Origin: an uncultured Lachnospiraceae bacterium
GTDB taxonomy: Bacteria > Bacillota > Clostridia > Lachnospirales > Lachnospiraceae
Direction: 5' to 3'
Length of the DNA stretch: 61,625 nucleotides
NCBI GenBank assembly: GCA_951800145.1
Contig: CATOJE010000011.1
Span: 1 to 61,625 of the forward strand
Shown: piece by piece, positions 48,006-57,708 of the stretch
Layout: each line of letters starts with the position of its first letter
Numbering within the stretch: the stretch's first letter is position 1
The notes under the pieces: generated by a model
The model's database searches: none
The model's input: only the letters and a program-made list of their open reading frames with translations
Told to the model about the DNA's origin: nothing
Position numbers and translations under genes: made by a program

Positions 48006-50897
48006 TTAATCTCCAATGGTTACATTGGAAATCTTCATCGCGCCGGCATCCATAATGTCGTCCACGCTGGTATATCCGTAGTACAGCTGGTACACGTTCT
48101 TTGCCACCTCGGCCGCGTTGGCGGAGGTGTATCCGTAGGGGATATTCACCGTAACGCAGATCTCCGGGTTGGTGTAAGGCCCGTAGGAGATGAAAAACGC
48201 ATGGTTTCCACGGCTTTTTGACTCCTGGGCAGTTCCCGTCTTCCCGGCGATCTCCACAGGAAGATCCCTGAAAATCCTGGAGGCGGAGCCCTTCTCGATC
48301 ACAGCCCGCATTCCCTGGGACACTGCATCCCAGGTAGTGCTCTGGATATTAATGTGGGAGCTGGCGATAGGGGTAAAGTCTTTGATTAAATTTCCGTCCG
48401 AGTCTGTCTCCTTATCCAGAAGGCTGAGCTCAAACACGGTTCCCCGGTTGGCCAGCGCGGCCACATACCGGGAAAGCTGGACATTGGTATAGCTGTTGGT
48501 GCCCTGTCCCATGGCGGAACGCTCCGGGTCAATGGTGGAGATCTCCGGGTCACGCTCCGAAATCTCCACGCCGGAGGCATGATCCAGCCCGAACATGGTG
48601 GCGTATTTCCGCAGGATGTCCAATCCCTTTTCTGTATTGTAGACCCCGTTTTCATCGGTGGATAAGCGGTGCGCCACCTCAGAGAAGAAGAAGTTGCAGG
48701 AATTCTGCAGTCCTCCCACCACATTTAAGGGGCCGTGATGGCCGGGGCTGATCCAGCACCGGATGGGCTGGGCGATCTCCTCATAAATACCTGTACAATT
48801 AATGGCGTCCTCCAGGCTGACCGCCCCCTCCTCCAGCCCGGCCACGGCTGTGATGGGCTTAAAGGTGGAGCCTGGCGCCTTCTGGGCCTGGGTTGCATTA
48901 TTATAAAGAGGCTGGGATAAGTCATTTTGCAGCTTGGAAAAATAGGCGCTGTCCACGGTTCCGGACATCCGGTTATTATCATAGCTGGGGTAGGTGACCA
49001 ATGCCCGCACCTCCCCGGTATTCACATCGGTGATCACGCAGGCGCCGCTGTAAGGGTCTAGTGCCAGCTGAGCCGGGGTAATCTGAATCTTTGAGATCTT
49101 ATCCAGCAAAAACTGGTAGGCATACCCGTCCCCATTCCCCCGGAGTGCTGCGATCTGGTCCGGCTCCTCCTCTAAGATTCCCTGATCATACAAGGCCAGA
49201 CAGAGCATCCTGCCGGTGATAACATTGTCATTGATCAGGAAACGGTAAATCCGCTTGGTAAACCGCACATCCTCTAAAAGCTGGGCCAGACAGTAGTCCA
49301 CCAGCTGGTTATAGATGTCTCCGGCATTGGAGTAGCGGCTGTCCGCATTTAGCTTGGTGGTATCAATCCAGCTGCTGGATATCCCCTCGTAGAGGTAATC
49401 CCGCAGGCTGATCTCATCTGCCTTCCAGGCCAGGTAGGCCTCGCTGGAGGTATCGATCTTAGATTCATCGATGATGCCCACAGCAGAGGAGGACAGATAG
49501 GAATAGATATATACCATGTAATTTGCCAGATCCGGAGGCAGATCCTTAATGCTTGCGGCCTGATCGCTCATAAGCTCTGTCCGGATCCGGGCCATGATCT
49601 GCTCTCTGGAACGCTCAAAGGTGCTCTGTATCTCACGCTCCGTCTCCGAGGCGTCCTCCTGTGTAAATTCGCTTAAGGACAGCACGTTATTATTAATCAG
49701 CTGAAAGTAAGCGTCCTTAATGGGTATCATCAGCTTGGAGGAATCGGTGATTTCTTCATTGGGGTCATCCTCCGGCACCAGCTTGCTCACTAAAATACCG
49801 GCCAGCTGCCGTTCAATGAGGTGGTAGATTCCCTTCTGCAGGTCCGCATCCAAGGTCAGATAGATGTCGTGGCCGGCTGTGGAGGGCTTCTCCTCCTTGA
49901 TCTCCCGGATCCGGCCCCGGTTATCCACATTCACCACCTGATAGCCCTTCTTTCCCTGAAGCGCCAGCTCCATGGAGGACTCGATTCCGATTAAGCCCAC
50001 CAAATCGTTCAGGTCATAATCCGGGTTGGACTGCTGCAGCTCCTCCAGCCGCTCCTTCTGTACCTTTCCTGTATAGCCGAGAATGGCAGCGAAGTAAATG
50101 CTGTCATTATAAACCCGCACAGAGGACTCCTCTACATTCACCCCCTGAAGCTCAGCCATATTTTCCATGACCTCCACCACGGTCTCCTTGTCCACATAGG
50201 AGGAAACGGTGGTGGACAGGTATTTCTGGAAGGAAGTTAAGGACATGGTGTAGCGGATGTTTATAAGATCCAGCGCTGTCTTATCGTCCAGCATCATGGT
50301 ATTCCCTTTTTCATCCTTTAATTCGTCCAGGCCATAGAGCTCCTTCCGCTGCTCGAACAGCTCCCTGGCCGTCACATCGGCCGGGTATTTGCCGAAATCC
50401 TTGTCGATCTCCTCAGAAAGCTCACTGATATTCCTCTTTCCGAACACATCCCGCAAAAATCCCAGGCGGCTGGTCTCGCTGTAGGAGGTGTAAAACATGT
50501 CTCCATTCTCATCCAGGCCCACTTCAAACTTTCCTTCGATATCTGCTCCGTGCTTTGTCAGAATGGTCACAAGACGCAGAAGCATCTGATTCATCTCCCC
50601 GCCGGTGCGGTAAGCGCCGGTGTCCTGTATGGTGACGGAATAGGCCAGCTCATTATAAGCCAGAAGCTTTCCGTTCCGATCGTAAATATTCCCTCTTGTG
50701 CCAGGGGTGTACAAAATCTCCTCTGTCTGTTGAATATAATTATTCAGCATATCCTCCCCGCGGACGATCTGCAGTTGAAACAGATGGACCGCCAGCACTG
50801 CAAACATGCCGGTAAAGGCGATGGCAAGGGCGAATAGTCTGGAATAAGCAACCTTGTGAAAAAAATCCTTCAGTACCTCACGTAAGTCATTAAACAA
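48006..50897 (-). CDS. mrdA: Penicillin-binding protein 2, elongation transpeptidase
   Basis: This large (about 963-residue) class B PBP has one N-terminal membrane helix (LFALAIAFTGMFAVLAVHLF), a long pedestal and the transpeptidase motifs SxxK (in PGSTFKPITA), SCN (in LQNSCNFFFSE) and KTG (in IAGKTGTAQE). I chose TTG 50897 because AAGGAG ends nine bases upstream; it overlaps mreD by 8 bp. Length is greater than E. coli PBP2 (633), with an inserted helical region about 430-600, as in other Clostridia. Confidence 0.93.
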   Translation of the reverse strand: MFNDLREVLKDFFHKVAYSRLFALAIAFTGMFAVLAVHLFQLQIVRGEDMLNNYIQQTEEILYTPGTRGNIYDRNGKLLAYNELAYSVTIQDTGAYRTGGEMNQMLLRLVTILTKHGADIEGKFEVGLDENGDMFYTSYSETSRLGFLRDVFGKRNISELSEEIDKDFGKYPADVTARELFEQRKELYGLDELKDEKGNTMMLDDKTALDLINIRYTMSLTSFQKYLSTTVSSYVDKETVVEVMENMAELQGVNVEESSVRVYNDSIYFAAILGYTGKVQKERLEELQQSNPDYDLNDLVGLIGIESSMELALQGKKGYQVVNVDNRGRIREIKEEKPSTAGHDIYLTLDADLQKGIYHLIERQLAGILVSKLVPEDDPNEEITDSSKLMIPIKDAYFQLINNNVLSLSEFTQEDASETEREIQSTFERSREQIMARIRTELMSDQAASIKDLPPDLANYMVYIYSYLSSSAVGIIDESKIDTSSEAYLAWKADEISLRDYLYEGISSSWIDTTKLNADSRYSNAGDIYNQLVDYCLAQLLEDVRFTKRIYRFLINDNVITGRMLCLALYDQGILEEEPDQIAALRGNGDGYAYQFLLDKISKIQITPAQLALDPYSGACVITDVNTGEVRALVTYPSYDNNRMSGTVDSAYFSKLQNDLSQPLYNNATQAQKAPGSTFKPITAVAGLEEGAVSLEDAINCTGIYEEIAQPIRCWISPGHHGPLNVVGGLQNSCNFFFSEVAHRLSTDENGVYNTEKGLDILRKYATMFGLDHASGVEISERDPEISTIDPERSAMGQGTNSYTNVQLSRYVAALANRGTVFELSLLDKETDSDGNLIKDFTPIASSHINIQSTTWDAVSQGMRAVIEKGSASRIFRDLPVEIAGKTGTAQESKSRGNHAFFISYGPYTNPEICVTVNIPYGYTSANAAEVAKNVYQLYYGYTSVDDIMDAGAMKISNVTIGD

Positions 50898-51408
50898 TGG
50901 TAGTATCTCTCCTTTTTTCCAGCTCCTCCAATCTGCGGTTGGCAAACAAAAACAGCCGGTAGATAAACAGAGTGGTGGCAACACTGAAAATAATCTCCGG
51001 AACCATGATCTCGCGGAAATAGTAAAACAGATTCAGCTTTCCACGAATCAAAAACCGGAAAACATACATATACAGATTATAAGCAAATTCGCTGAGCACG
51101 CACAGGATCAGCGGCAGCGTAATATATTCTTCGTAGTAATACTGGGTGCATATCCCATTAAAATAGCCGATATAAACAAAGATCAGCATATAAAAGCCAA
51201 AGGGGCCGCTGTAAAAAAGATCCGAGAGAAGCCCTGCAAAAAGGCCATAAAGCATCCCGGCCTGGCTCCCGTGGATGAACCCAAAGGAGAAGGTGAGGAT
51301 CAACAGCAGATTCGGCGCGGCTGATAAAAAGGGCAGCATGGGAAAGACGCAGGTCTGGACGGTGAAGGCCAGAACCATCAAAAGCAGGTTTGCAAATATC
51401 CGCTTCAT
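50890..51408 (-). CDS. mreD: Rod-shape protein MreD
   Basis: This 172-residue protein has five to six membrane helices (MKRIFANLLLMVLAFTVQTC; NLLLILTFSFGFIHGSQAGM). It overlaps mreC by 4 bp and PBP2 by 8 bp, so the elongasome genes are tightly coupled. Confidence 0.9.
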   Translation of the reverse strand: MKRIFANLLLMVLAFTVQTCVFPMLPFLSAAPNLLLILTFSFGFIHGSQAGMLYGLFAGLLSDLFYSGPFGFYMLIFVYIGYFNGICTQYYYEEYITLPLILCVLSEFAYNLYMYVFRFLIRGKLNLFYYFREIMVPEIIFSVATTLFIYRLFLFANRRLEELEKRRDTTIV

Positions 51409-52253
51409 GAGCCGGCCCCCTCTTCCCCGATGTCCTTGGTGCCGGTGATAATCAGCACCTCCTGGAGGCTGTCAAACTCTGCCACCGGGATGAGATAGCC
51501 GGACTTGGTCAGACGCTTGGGATCCACGGTGATGTCCGCCGCATAGCCGATGAGAATCCCGGGAAGGAACTTGGAGCTGATATTGGAGGTGATGATCTGA
51601 TCCCCATCCTTCACATCCCCGTCCTTTGAGATATTGGTGATCCGGAGGCGGCCCTCCTGAAAGAGAGTCAGATCCCCGGCTACGATGCAGTCGTCCCCGG
51701 ACTGGATAGCCATGGCGCTCACCCGGCTGGAATCGTCGATAATCGACCGGACCGTGGCGTAATTCGCCCCCACATCGGTGACGATTCCCACCAGGCCGCC
51801 TCCGGCGATAACATTATTATCCACCTCCACCCCGTCGGCGGAGCCTTTATTCACGCGGAAGACCTGGAACCAGTCGCCGGAATCCTTGGCGATGATCCTT
51901 GCCCCGATTTTCTCATAATTCATATAGTTCTGGTCCAGAGAATATAATTCCCGAAGCCGGGCCAGCTCAAACTGCTGGGACTGAAGACGGCTGTTCTCCT
52001 CTGTGAGCCGGGCAATCTCCTCCTTTAAGGCGGCATTCTCCGCCAGCGCGCTTTTCAGCTGGCTGTAATCCCGAAGCTCCTGGTAAATCCCCTTTCCCAC
52101 AGCGTTCACCCCGGTCTGGAGGGGCACCAGTACATACCCCACCCCAGTCCGCACAGGATCCAGGATCCCATCCCGGATGGACGTAATTCCTATCAGCAGG
52201 ATACAGAGAATCGTAAGCCCGATTAACAGATATTTGCTGGGTTTTGTTTCCAT
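51405..52253 (-). CDS. mreC: Rod-shape protein MreC
   Basis: This 282-residue protein has an N-terminal membrane helix (YLLIGLTILCILLIGITSI), a coiled coil (LAENAALKEEIARLTEENSR) and the beta-rich MreC core (ARIIAKDSGDWFQVFRVNKG; AGGGLVGIVTDVG). It activates PBP2-RodA. radC lies directly upstream, one base away; the mreB gene often found between them is absent. Confidence 0.94.
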   Translation of the reverse strand: METKPSKYLLIGLTILCILLIGITSIRDGILDPVRTGVGYVLVPLQTGVNAVGKGIYQELRDYSQLKSALAENAALKEEIARLTEENSRLQSQQFELARLRELYSLDQNYMNYEKIGARIIAKDSGDWFQVFRVNKGSADGVEVDNNVIAGGGLVGIVTDVGANYATVRSIIDDSSRVSAMAIQSGDDCIVAGDLTLFQEGRLRITNISKDGDVKDGDQIITSNISSKFLPGILIGYAADITVDPKRLTKSGYLIPVAEFDSLQEVLIITGTKDIGEEGAGS

Positions 52254-52961
52254 CTATAATATTCCTCGTTCCCGTAAGCTTATAAAAGTAGTATCTCCAA
52301 TAATGATGTGATCTAACAGATAAATCCCAAGGGCCTCCCCGGCCTCCTTGACCCGCATGGTCAGAAGCTGGTCCTCATGGCTGGGTGTGGGGTCTCCGCT
52401 GGGATGGTTATGTACTAAAATCACGGTGACAGCCTGGCAGCGCAGGGCGGCAAGAAACACCTCCCTGGGAGAAAGCACGGAGGCATTCACCGTGCCCTTG
52501 GAGAGCAGCTCCTCCCGGATCAGCCTCTGCCTGGTGTCAAAAAACAGCGCCCGCACCTGTTCATGGTCTAAGTGGCGCATATCCTCCATGCAATACCCGG
52601 CGATAGCCTCCGGCTCCGTCATCACCGGGCTGGACCGCCTTGCGGCCCCCTTCCAGATCCTCCGGGACAGCTCCCCGATGCATAAAAGCTGGACCGCCTT
52701 TACCTGGCCCACGCCCTTTAATCCCATATAATCTGCCGATGAAAGATGCAAAAGCCCTAAAATACCCTTGTTTGGATAGTTTAAGGCTAGTATCTTCTGT
52801 GCCAGTTCCAGCGAGGTCGCTTCACGGGAGCCGGTCCGGATGATCACTGCCAAAAGCTCCGCATCCGTCAGCTGCTCCGGTCCCATAGCAAGACAGCGCT
52901 CGTAGGGGCGCTCTTCTGCCGGAATGTCCTTCATTTTTCTGCGTTCCTGATTAGTCTCCAT
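52254..52961 (-). CDS. radC: RadC-family JAMM protein
   Basis: This 235-residue protein has a helix-hairpin-helix region (YMGLKGVGQVKAVQLLCIGE) and the JAMM metal motif VILVHNHPSGDPTPSHED. RadC is not clearly a repair protein despite the name. It sits at the head of the mre block as in many bacteria. Confidence 0.93.
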   Translation of the reverse strand: METNQERRKMKDIPAEERPYERCLAMGPEQLTDAELLAVIIRTGSREATSLELAQKILALNYPNKGILGLLHLSSADYMGLKGVGQVKAVQLLCIGELSRRIWKGAARRSSPVMTEPEAIAGYCMEDMRHLDHEQVRALFFDTRQRLIREELLSKGTVNASVLSPREVFLAALRCQAVTVILVHNHPSGDPTPSHEDQLLTMRVKEAGEALGIYLLDHIIIGDTTFISLRERGIL

Positions 52962-53013
52962 AAAATCCCCTTATCCTACTCTCCAAGTACGTATCCGGGG
53001 CATATCTGTGCAG

Positions 53014-53265
53014 CTACAGCCAGCGGTAAATCAGGATGGACAGAGCCATACCGATGATACCGGCGATGGTAATCCGAATGGATAATCCAAAGGTGATCAC
53101 CAGGATGCCGAGATTCAGCACAAGAGGTGTGTTCAGTCCGAAAGAGTCGCCGAAATTCAGCCAGGACAGGACAGGCAGGCTCTCGGTAAGGCTTCCGATA
53201 AAGCCGCCCAGGACTACCCCTGCCAGCAGCAGGATTAACAGCACCCAAACATTTTTTTCTCTCAT
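53014..53265 (-). CDS. DUF4321 membrane protein
   Basis: This 83-residue protein has two or three membrane helices (NVWVLLILLLAGVVLGGFIG; ITFGLSIRITIAGIIGMALS). It matches DUF4321, a small Clostridia family next to mre or radC. Function unknown. Confidence 0.8.
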   Translation of the reverse strand: MREKNVWVLLILLLAGVVLGGFIGSLTESLPVLSWLNFGDSFGLNTPLVLNLGILVITFGLSIRITIAGIIGMALSILIYRWL

Positions 53266-53328
53266 GACATTCCCACTTTCCTTTATTCTACCATAACTTT
53301 TCAGATCTGTATATGTTTTGAAAAATAT

Positions 53329-54636
53329 TTATAATTCTTTAAGGTTTTCCTCTAAAAGCCCGCTGGCCATTAATTTCTCCAAAGACATCATAACCCCAAG
53401 CTTTGCGTGATACCAGGTGAGGCCGCCCTGGAAGAAGACGGTGTAGGGGGGCTTGATGGGCCCGTCGGCGCTGAGCTCGATGGAGGAGCCCTGGACAAAG
53501 GCGCCGGCAGCCATAATCACCGGCGCGTCATAGCCCGGCATATCCCAGGGCTCCGGGGTGACAAAGCTGTCCACCGGCGCCGCCGCCTGGATGCCCTGGC
53601 AGAAGGCGATGACGCCCTTGGGATCCCCAAAGGTAATGGCCTGGATAATGTCATGGCGATCCTCCCCGGCAGAGGGGGTGACCGAAAAGCCCAGCCCTTC
53701 GTAGACAGAGGCGGCGAAGATGGCGCCCTTTAAGGCAGAGGCCACCACTGTGGGAGCCAGGAAAAGCCCCTGATAAAAGGCAGTATTTAACCCCAGGCTT
53801 GCCCCTACCTCCTTCCCCAGTCCAGGGGCGCTTAGGCGGTAGGACGCCCGGTCCACACGCTCCTTTTTCCCGGCAATATAGCCGCCGATGGGGGCTAAGC
53901 CGCCGCCGGGATTCTTGATCAGAGAGCCCACGATCATATCCGCCCCCAGATCCGTGGGCTCTATGGGCTCAACAAATTCCCCGTAGCAATTATCCACCAT
54001 GCAGATAATGTCCGGGTTGATACGCTTTACAAAGGCGATGAGCTCCCCGATCTGCGCCACCGACAGGGTGGGGCGGGTCATGTAGCCCTTGGAGCGCTGG
54101 ATGGTTACTAGCCGGGTCTGTGGCCGAATGGCCGCCCGGATTCCCTCATAGTCAAAGCCTCCGTCGGGAAGCAGATCTACCTGGCGGTAGGTGACGCCGT
54201 ACTCCTTTAAGGAGCCGGCTGACTCCCGGATCCCGATCACCTCCTCCAGAGTGTCATAAGGCTTTCCCACCGGGGATAAAAGCTCATCCCCGGGACGCAA
54301 ATTAGCGGAAAGTGCCACATGGAGGGCATGGGTCCCGCTGATAAGGTTGGGGCGCACCAGGGCTGCTTCTGTGTGGAACAGGCTGGCATACACCTCCTCC
54401 AGGGTGTCTCTTCCCAAATCATTATAGCCGTAGCCGGTGGTGGCTGCGAAATGGATATCGCTGACACGGTTATCCTGCATGGCCTTGATGACCTTCATCT
54501 GGTTGTACTCAGCGGTTTGATCCATGACCGCAAATCTTGGCCTTAAGCCCTCCTCTATCCTCTGGCAATAGTCCAGCACCTCCCGGCGGATCCCCATCTG
54601 GCAGTAAATCTCCCTTAGCTTCTTCGTGTTATGCAT
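53329..54636 (-). CDS. PLP-dependent methionine gamma-lyase family protein
   Basis: This 435-residue protein has a fold-type I PLP layout: SGTHALHVALSANLRPGDEL, then CMVDNCYGEFVEP and a PLP lysine candidate in VTIQRSKGYMTRP or LIKNPGGGLAP. It matches the YnbB/Met_gamma_lyase group found beside miaA/hfq in Firmicutes. The family label implies C-S lyase activity, but substrate is uncertain. Confidence 0.85.
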   Translation of the reverse strand: MHNTKKLREIYCQMGIRREVLDYCQRIEEGLRPRFAVMDQTAEYNQMKVIKAMQDNRVSDIHFAATTGYGYNDLGRDTLEEVYASLFHTEAALVRPNLISGTHALHVALSANLRPGDELLSPVGKPYDTLEEVIGIRESAGSLKEYGVTYRQVDLLPDGGFDYEGIRAAIRPQTRLVTIQRSKGYMTRPTLSVAQIGELIAFVKRINPDIICMVDNCYGEFVEPIEPTDLGADMIVGSLIKNPGGGLAPIGGYIAGKKERVDRASYRLSAPGLGKEVGASLGLNTAFYQGLFLAPTVVASALKGAIFAASVYEGLGFSVTPSAGEDRHDIIQAITFGDPKGVIAFCQGIQAAAPVDSFVTPEPWDMPGYDAPVIMAAGAFVQGSSIELSADGPIKPPYTVFFQGGLTWYHAKLGVMMSLEKLMASGLLEENLKEL

Positions 54637-54718
54637 GATTTGTCCTGCTTTCGTTTCTTTTTATAATTTTGCATACTTCCCATAGATTGTCAATTTTTTT
54701 TCGTCGATCTCTTTCGCC

Positions 54719-55672
54719 CTATTCCAGGCTTTTTCCCATATCCTTTACCCTGGCTATGACATATTCTAACAGTCTTTCCCGGTCGTCGTCAAAATCCGGC
54801 AGGTTCAGCCATTCCACATCCCTCTCCCGCTTAAACCAGGTGAGCTGGCGCTTGGCAAAATGCCGGGTGTCCCGCTTTAAGATGGCGATAGCCTCCTCCA
54901 GGGTGCAGTCCCCGTTCAGATAATCCAGGATTTCCTTATAGCCAAGGCCCTGCATGGAGGTCATCCCCCGACGGATCCCCATTTCCTTTAAGCGCCGTAC
55001 CTCCTCCACCAGGCCCTGCTCCACCATCTGATCCACCCGGCGGTCGATCTGCTTATAAAGCCGCTCCCTTGGGGTATGGATCACAAAGTAGCGGAAGGTA
55101 TAGGGAGACTCCCTTTTTCGCTCCTGCTCATTGTGAAGGGAGATCTTTTCCCCGGTCTGCCGAAAATACTCCAGCGCCCGGATCACCCGCTTTACATTAT
55201 GGCTGTGTATCCGTTCCGCAGATTCCGGATCCACCTGGGAAAGAAGCTGGTGGAGATACAGGGCCCCCTTTTCCTCTGCCAGCTCTTCCAGCTCCCGGCG
55301 GATGCCCTCCCCCTCCGGGTTTTCCTTAAAATCAATATCGTAGAGCAGGGCCTGGATATAGAATCCGGTTCCTCCTGTAAGGATCGGCAGCCTTCCCCGG
55401 GAATAAATATCCTTTAAGGCCTCCTTTCCCAGCTTCTGAAACATGGTTACATTAAATTCCTCATCCGGCTCCAGGATATCGATCAAATGATGGGGAACAT
55501 GCTCCATCTCCTCCTGGGTGATCTTAGCGGATCCGATATCCATATGGCGGTAAACCTGCATGGAATCTGCGCTGATGATCTCCCCGTTGCAGGCCTTGGC
55601 CAGGCGGATGGAAAGGGTGGTTTTGCCCACTGCGGTGGGGCCGGTGAGAATGACTAAAGGCGGCTTTGCCAT
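54719..55672 (-). CDS. miaA: tRNA dimethylallyltransferase MiaA
   Basis: This 317-residue protein begins MAKPPLVILTGPTAVGKTTL with a P-loop, has SADSMQVYRHMDIGSAK and ILTGGTGFYIQALL. It adds the isopentenyl group to A37 of tRNAs, which MiaB (60417) then methylthiolates; both genes are in this run. It is 14 bp after mutL. Confidence 0.96.
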   Translation of the reverse strand: MAKPPLVILTGPTAVGKTTLSIRLAKACNGEIISADSMQVYRHMDIGSAKITQEEMEHVPHHLIDILEPDEEFNVTMFQKLGKEALKDIYSRGRLPILTGGTGFYIQALLYDIDFKENPEGEGIRRELEELAEEKGALYLHQLLSQVDPESAERIHSHNVKRVIRALEYFRQTGEKISLHNEQERKRESPYTFRYFVIHTPRERLYKQIDRRVDQMVEQGLVEEVRRLKEMGIRRGMTSMQGLGYKEILDYLNGDCTLEEAIAILKRDTRHFAKRQLTWFKRERDVEWLNLPDFDDDRERLLEYVIARVKDMGKSLE

Positions 55673-55686
55673 GGGACTCCTTTCTG

Positions 55687-57699
55687 TTATACGATCCGTT
55701 TAAACTTTTTCTCTAATTCATATTTGCTCATGGATATTATGGTGGGACGGCCATGGGGGCAGGCATATGGATTTTCCATGTCCAAAAGCTGGTCTATGAG
55801 GGCGTCCGCCTCGGCAAAGGTCATGGCATGGTTGCCCTTTACCGCCGCCTTGCAGGACATAGAGGCTACCTTTTCATAGATCAGGTCCGGATTCCCGGCC
55901 TGGGTGTCCTCGGAAAGGCTGTCCAGCATTTCTAACAGCAGCTCCCTTTTGGCAATGGAGAAAAGATTTGCGGGAACCCCCCGCACCGCGTATTCCCGGC
56001 CCCCAAAGTGCTCGATCTCAAAGCCGAGCCCCTGGAAATAGTCCATGTATTGCTTCATCAGCAGCTCCTCATTCATGCTCAGGGTGAGGATAATGGGAGG
56101 GCTGATCATCTGAGTGCCAAAGTCCCTGGTCTTTAAGGAGGCCATGGTTCGCTCAAACAGTACCTTCTCATGGGCTGCGTGCTGGTCAATGATGAAAAGC
56201 TGCTGATTATATTCCACCAGCCAGTAGGTGTCAAAGAGCTGGCCGATGAGGCGGTGCCTCTCCCGGGCTTTCTTCCCTAAAAATTTCTCATCAAACAGCT
56301 CCATCTGGGATGGCTCTGCCGGACGGCCCTGCCCGGAGGCCTCCGCCAGACTGCTTTGCCCGGAGGTCTCAGCTGCAGTCTTTTGTTCTGGCCTATCTGC
56401 TAAAACTTCCGGAGCGTCCGGTACTGTGCTGCCAGCGGCCGGGAAGGGTATGGGAGGATTGGTCCCGATGGAAGCCTGCTGGGACCGCAGGGGCGTCAGC
56501 TTCCGCTCTGCCCTGGCCTCTCTTTCAAAGCCCTCCTTTAAGAATCCATCCTCCGGCATGGAGGTGAGCTGCTTTAAGGTCTGCTCATAAAGGCCTATCC
56601 GCTTTTTCTCAAATGGCTCCGGGCTGGCAGCGCGGGCTCTCTCCCGTTCCCGCTCTGCCTCTCTTCTCTCTGTCCTCTGCGCCCTGGAGAGCTCTGCCTT
56701 AGGGATCAGCTCCCTGTGCGCCAGAGCCTGGCTGACGGCGTCCCGCAGCTTCACAAATACCCCTTCCCCGTCCCGAAAGCGCAGCTCCATCTTCGTGGGA
56801 TGGACATTCACATCCAGGGTTTCCGGCTCCATGGTAATGTGAAGCATGACAAAGGGATACTTATGCTGCATCATAAAGGGCTTATAGGCCTCCTCAATCG
56901 CCTTGGCAATGATGCTGCTTTTTATATATCTTCCATTAATAAAATAATTTTCAAAATTCCGGTTATTCCTGGCGATCACCGGCTTTCCCACGAACCCAGT
57001 GACCCGGCCGTCCCCGATCACCTGATCCACCGGGAGAAGATTCGCCGCTATCTCCCGGCCGAAGATGGTATAAATCATGTCCTTTAAATTACTATTTCCA
57101 GAGGTGTGAAGCTTATTCTGGTTATTCTGGATAAACCGGATGGAGATATCCGGGTGGGACATGGCGATCTTCTCCACCAGTCCGGCCACATGGGCGCCCT
57201 CTGTGGCAGCTGTCTTTAAAAACTTCTTTCTGGCCGGAGTATTATAGAAAAGGTTCCTGGCGATAAAGGTGGTGCCCTCCGGCGCCCCCACCTCCTCCAT
57301 GGATTTTTCCAGCCCGCCTTCGATCTGATACCGGAAGCCGGTGAGCTCGGCAGCGGTCTTGGTGATCAGCTCTACCTGGGAGACGGAGGCTATACTGGCC
57401 AGAGCCTCCCCCCGAAAGCCCAGGGATGAGATGGTAAATAAATCCTCCACCGACTGAATCTTGCTGGTGGCATGGCGCAAAAAGGCCATGGGGATCTCCT
57501 CCCCCGGGATCCCGCAGCCATTATCCGTCACCCGGATAAAGGAAATCCCCCCGTCCTTGATTTCCACCGTAATGGCAGTGGCCTTCGCGTCAATGGCATT
57601 CTCCAAAAGCTCCTTTACCACTGACATAGGGCGCTCCACCACCTCGCCGGCAGCGATTTTATTAATAGTATTTTGATCTAATACAGTGATATTTGCCAT
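55687..57699 (-). CDS. mutL: DNA mismatch repair protein MutL
   Basis: This 670-residue protein has the GHKL ATPase motifs (INKIAAGEVVERPMSVVKEL, NAIDA, DNGCGI, LGFRGEALASIA) and the C-terminal endonuclease metal site IDQHAAHEKVLFE with CPHGRP near the end, so it is the nicking type of MutL found in bacteria without MutH. I chose ATG 57699. mutS is 9 bp upstream. Confidence 0.95.
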   Translation of the reverse strand: MANITVLDQNTINKIAAGEVVERPMSVVKELLENAIDAKATAITVEIKDGGISFIRVTDNGCGIPGEEIPMAFLRHATSKIQSVEDLFTISSLGFRGEALASIASVSQVELITKTAAELTGFRYQIEGGLEKSMEEVGAPEGTTFIARNLFYNTPARKKFLKTAATEGAHVAGLVEKIAMSHPDISIRFIQNNQNKLHTSGNSNLKDMIYTIFGREIAANLLPVDQVIGDGRVTGFVGKPVIARNNRNFENYFINGRYIKSSIIAKAIEEAYKPFMMQHKYPFVMLHITMEPETLDVNVHPTKMELRFRDGEGVFVKLRDAVSQALAHRELIPKAELSRAQRTERREAERERERARAASPEPFEKKRIGLYEQTLKQLTSMPEDGFLKEGFEREARAERKLTPLRSQQASIGTNPPIPFPAAGSTVPDAPEVLADRPEQKTAAETSGQSSLAEASGQGRPAEPSQMELFDEKFLGKKARERHRLIGQLFDTYWLVEYNQQLFIIDQHAAHEKVLFERTMASLKTRDFGTQMISPPIILTLSMNEELLMKQYMDYFQGLGFEIEHFGGREYAVRGVPANLFSIAKRELLLEMLDSLSEDTQAGNPDLIYEKVASMSCKAAVKGNHAMTFAEADALIDQLLDMENPYACPHGRPTIISMSKYELEKKFKRIV

Positions 57700-57708
57700 A
57701 TGCTCCAC

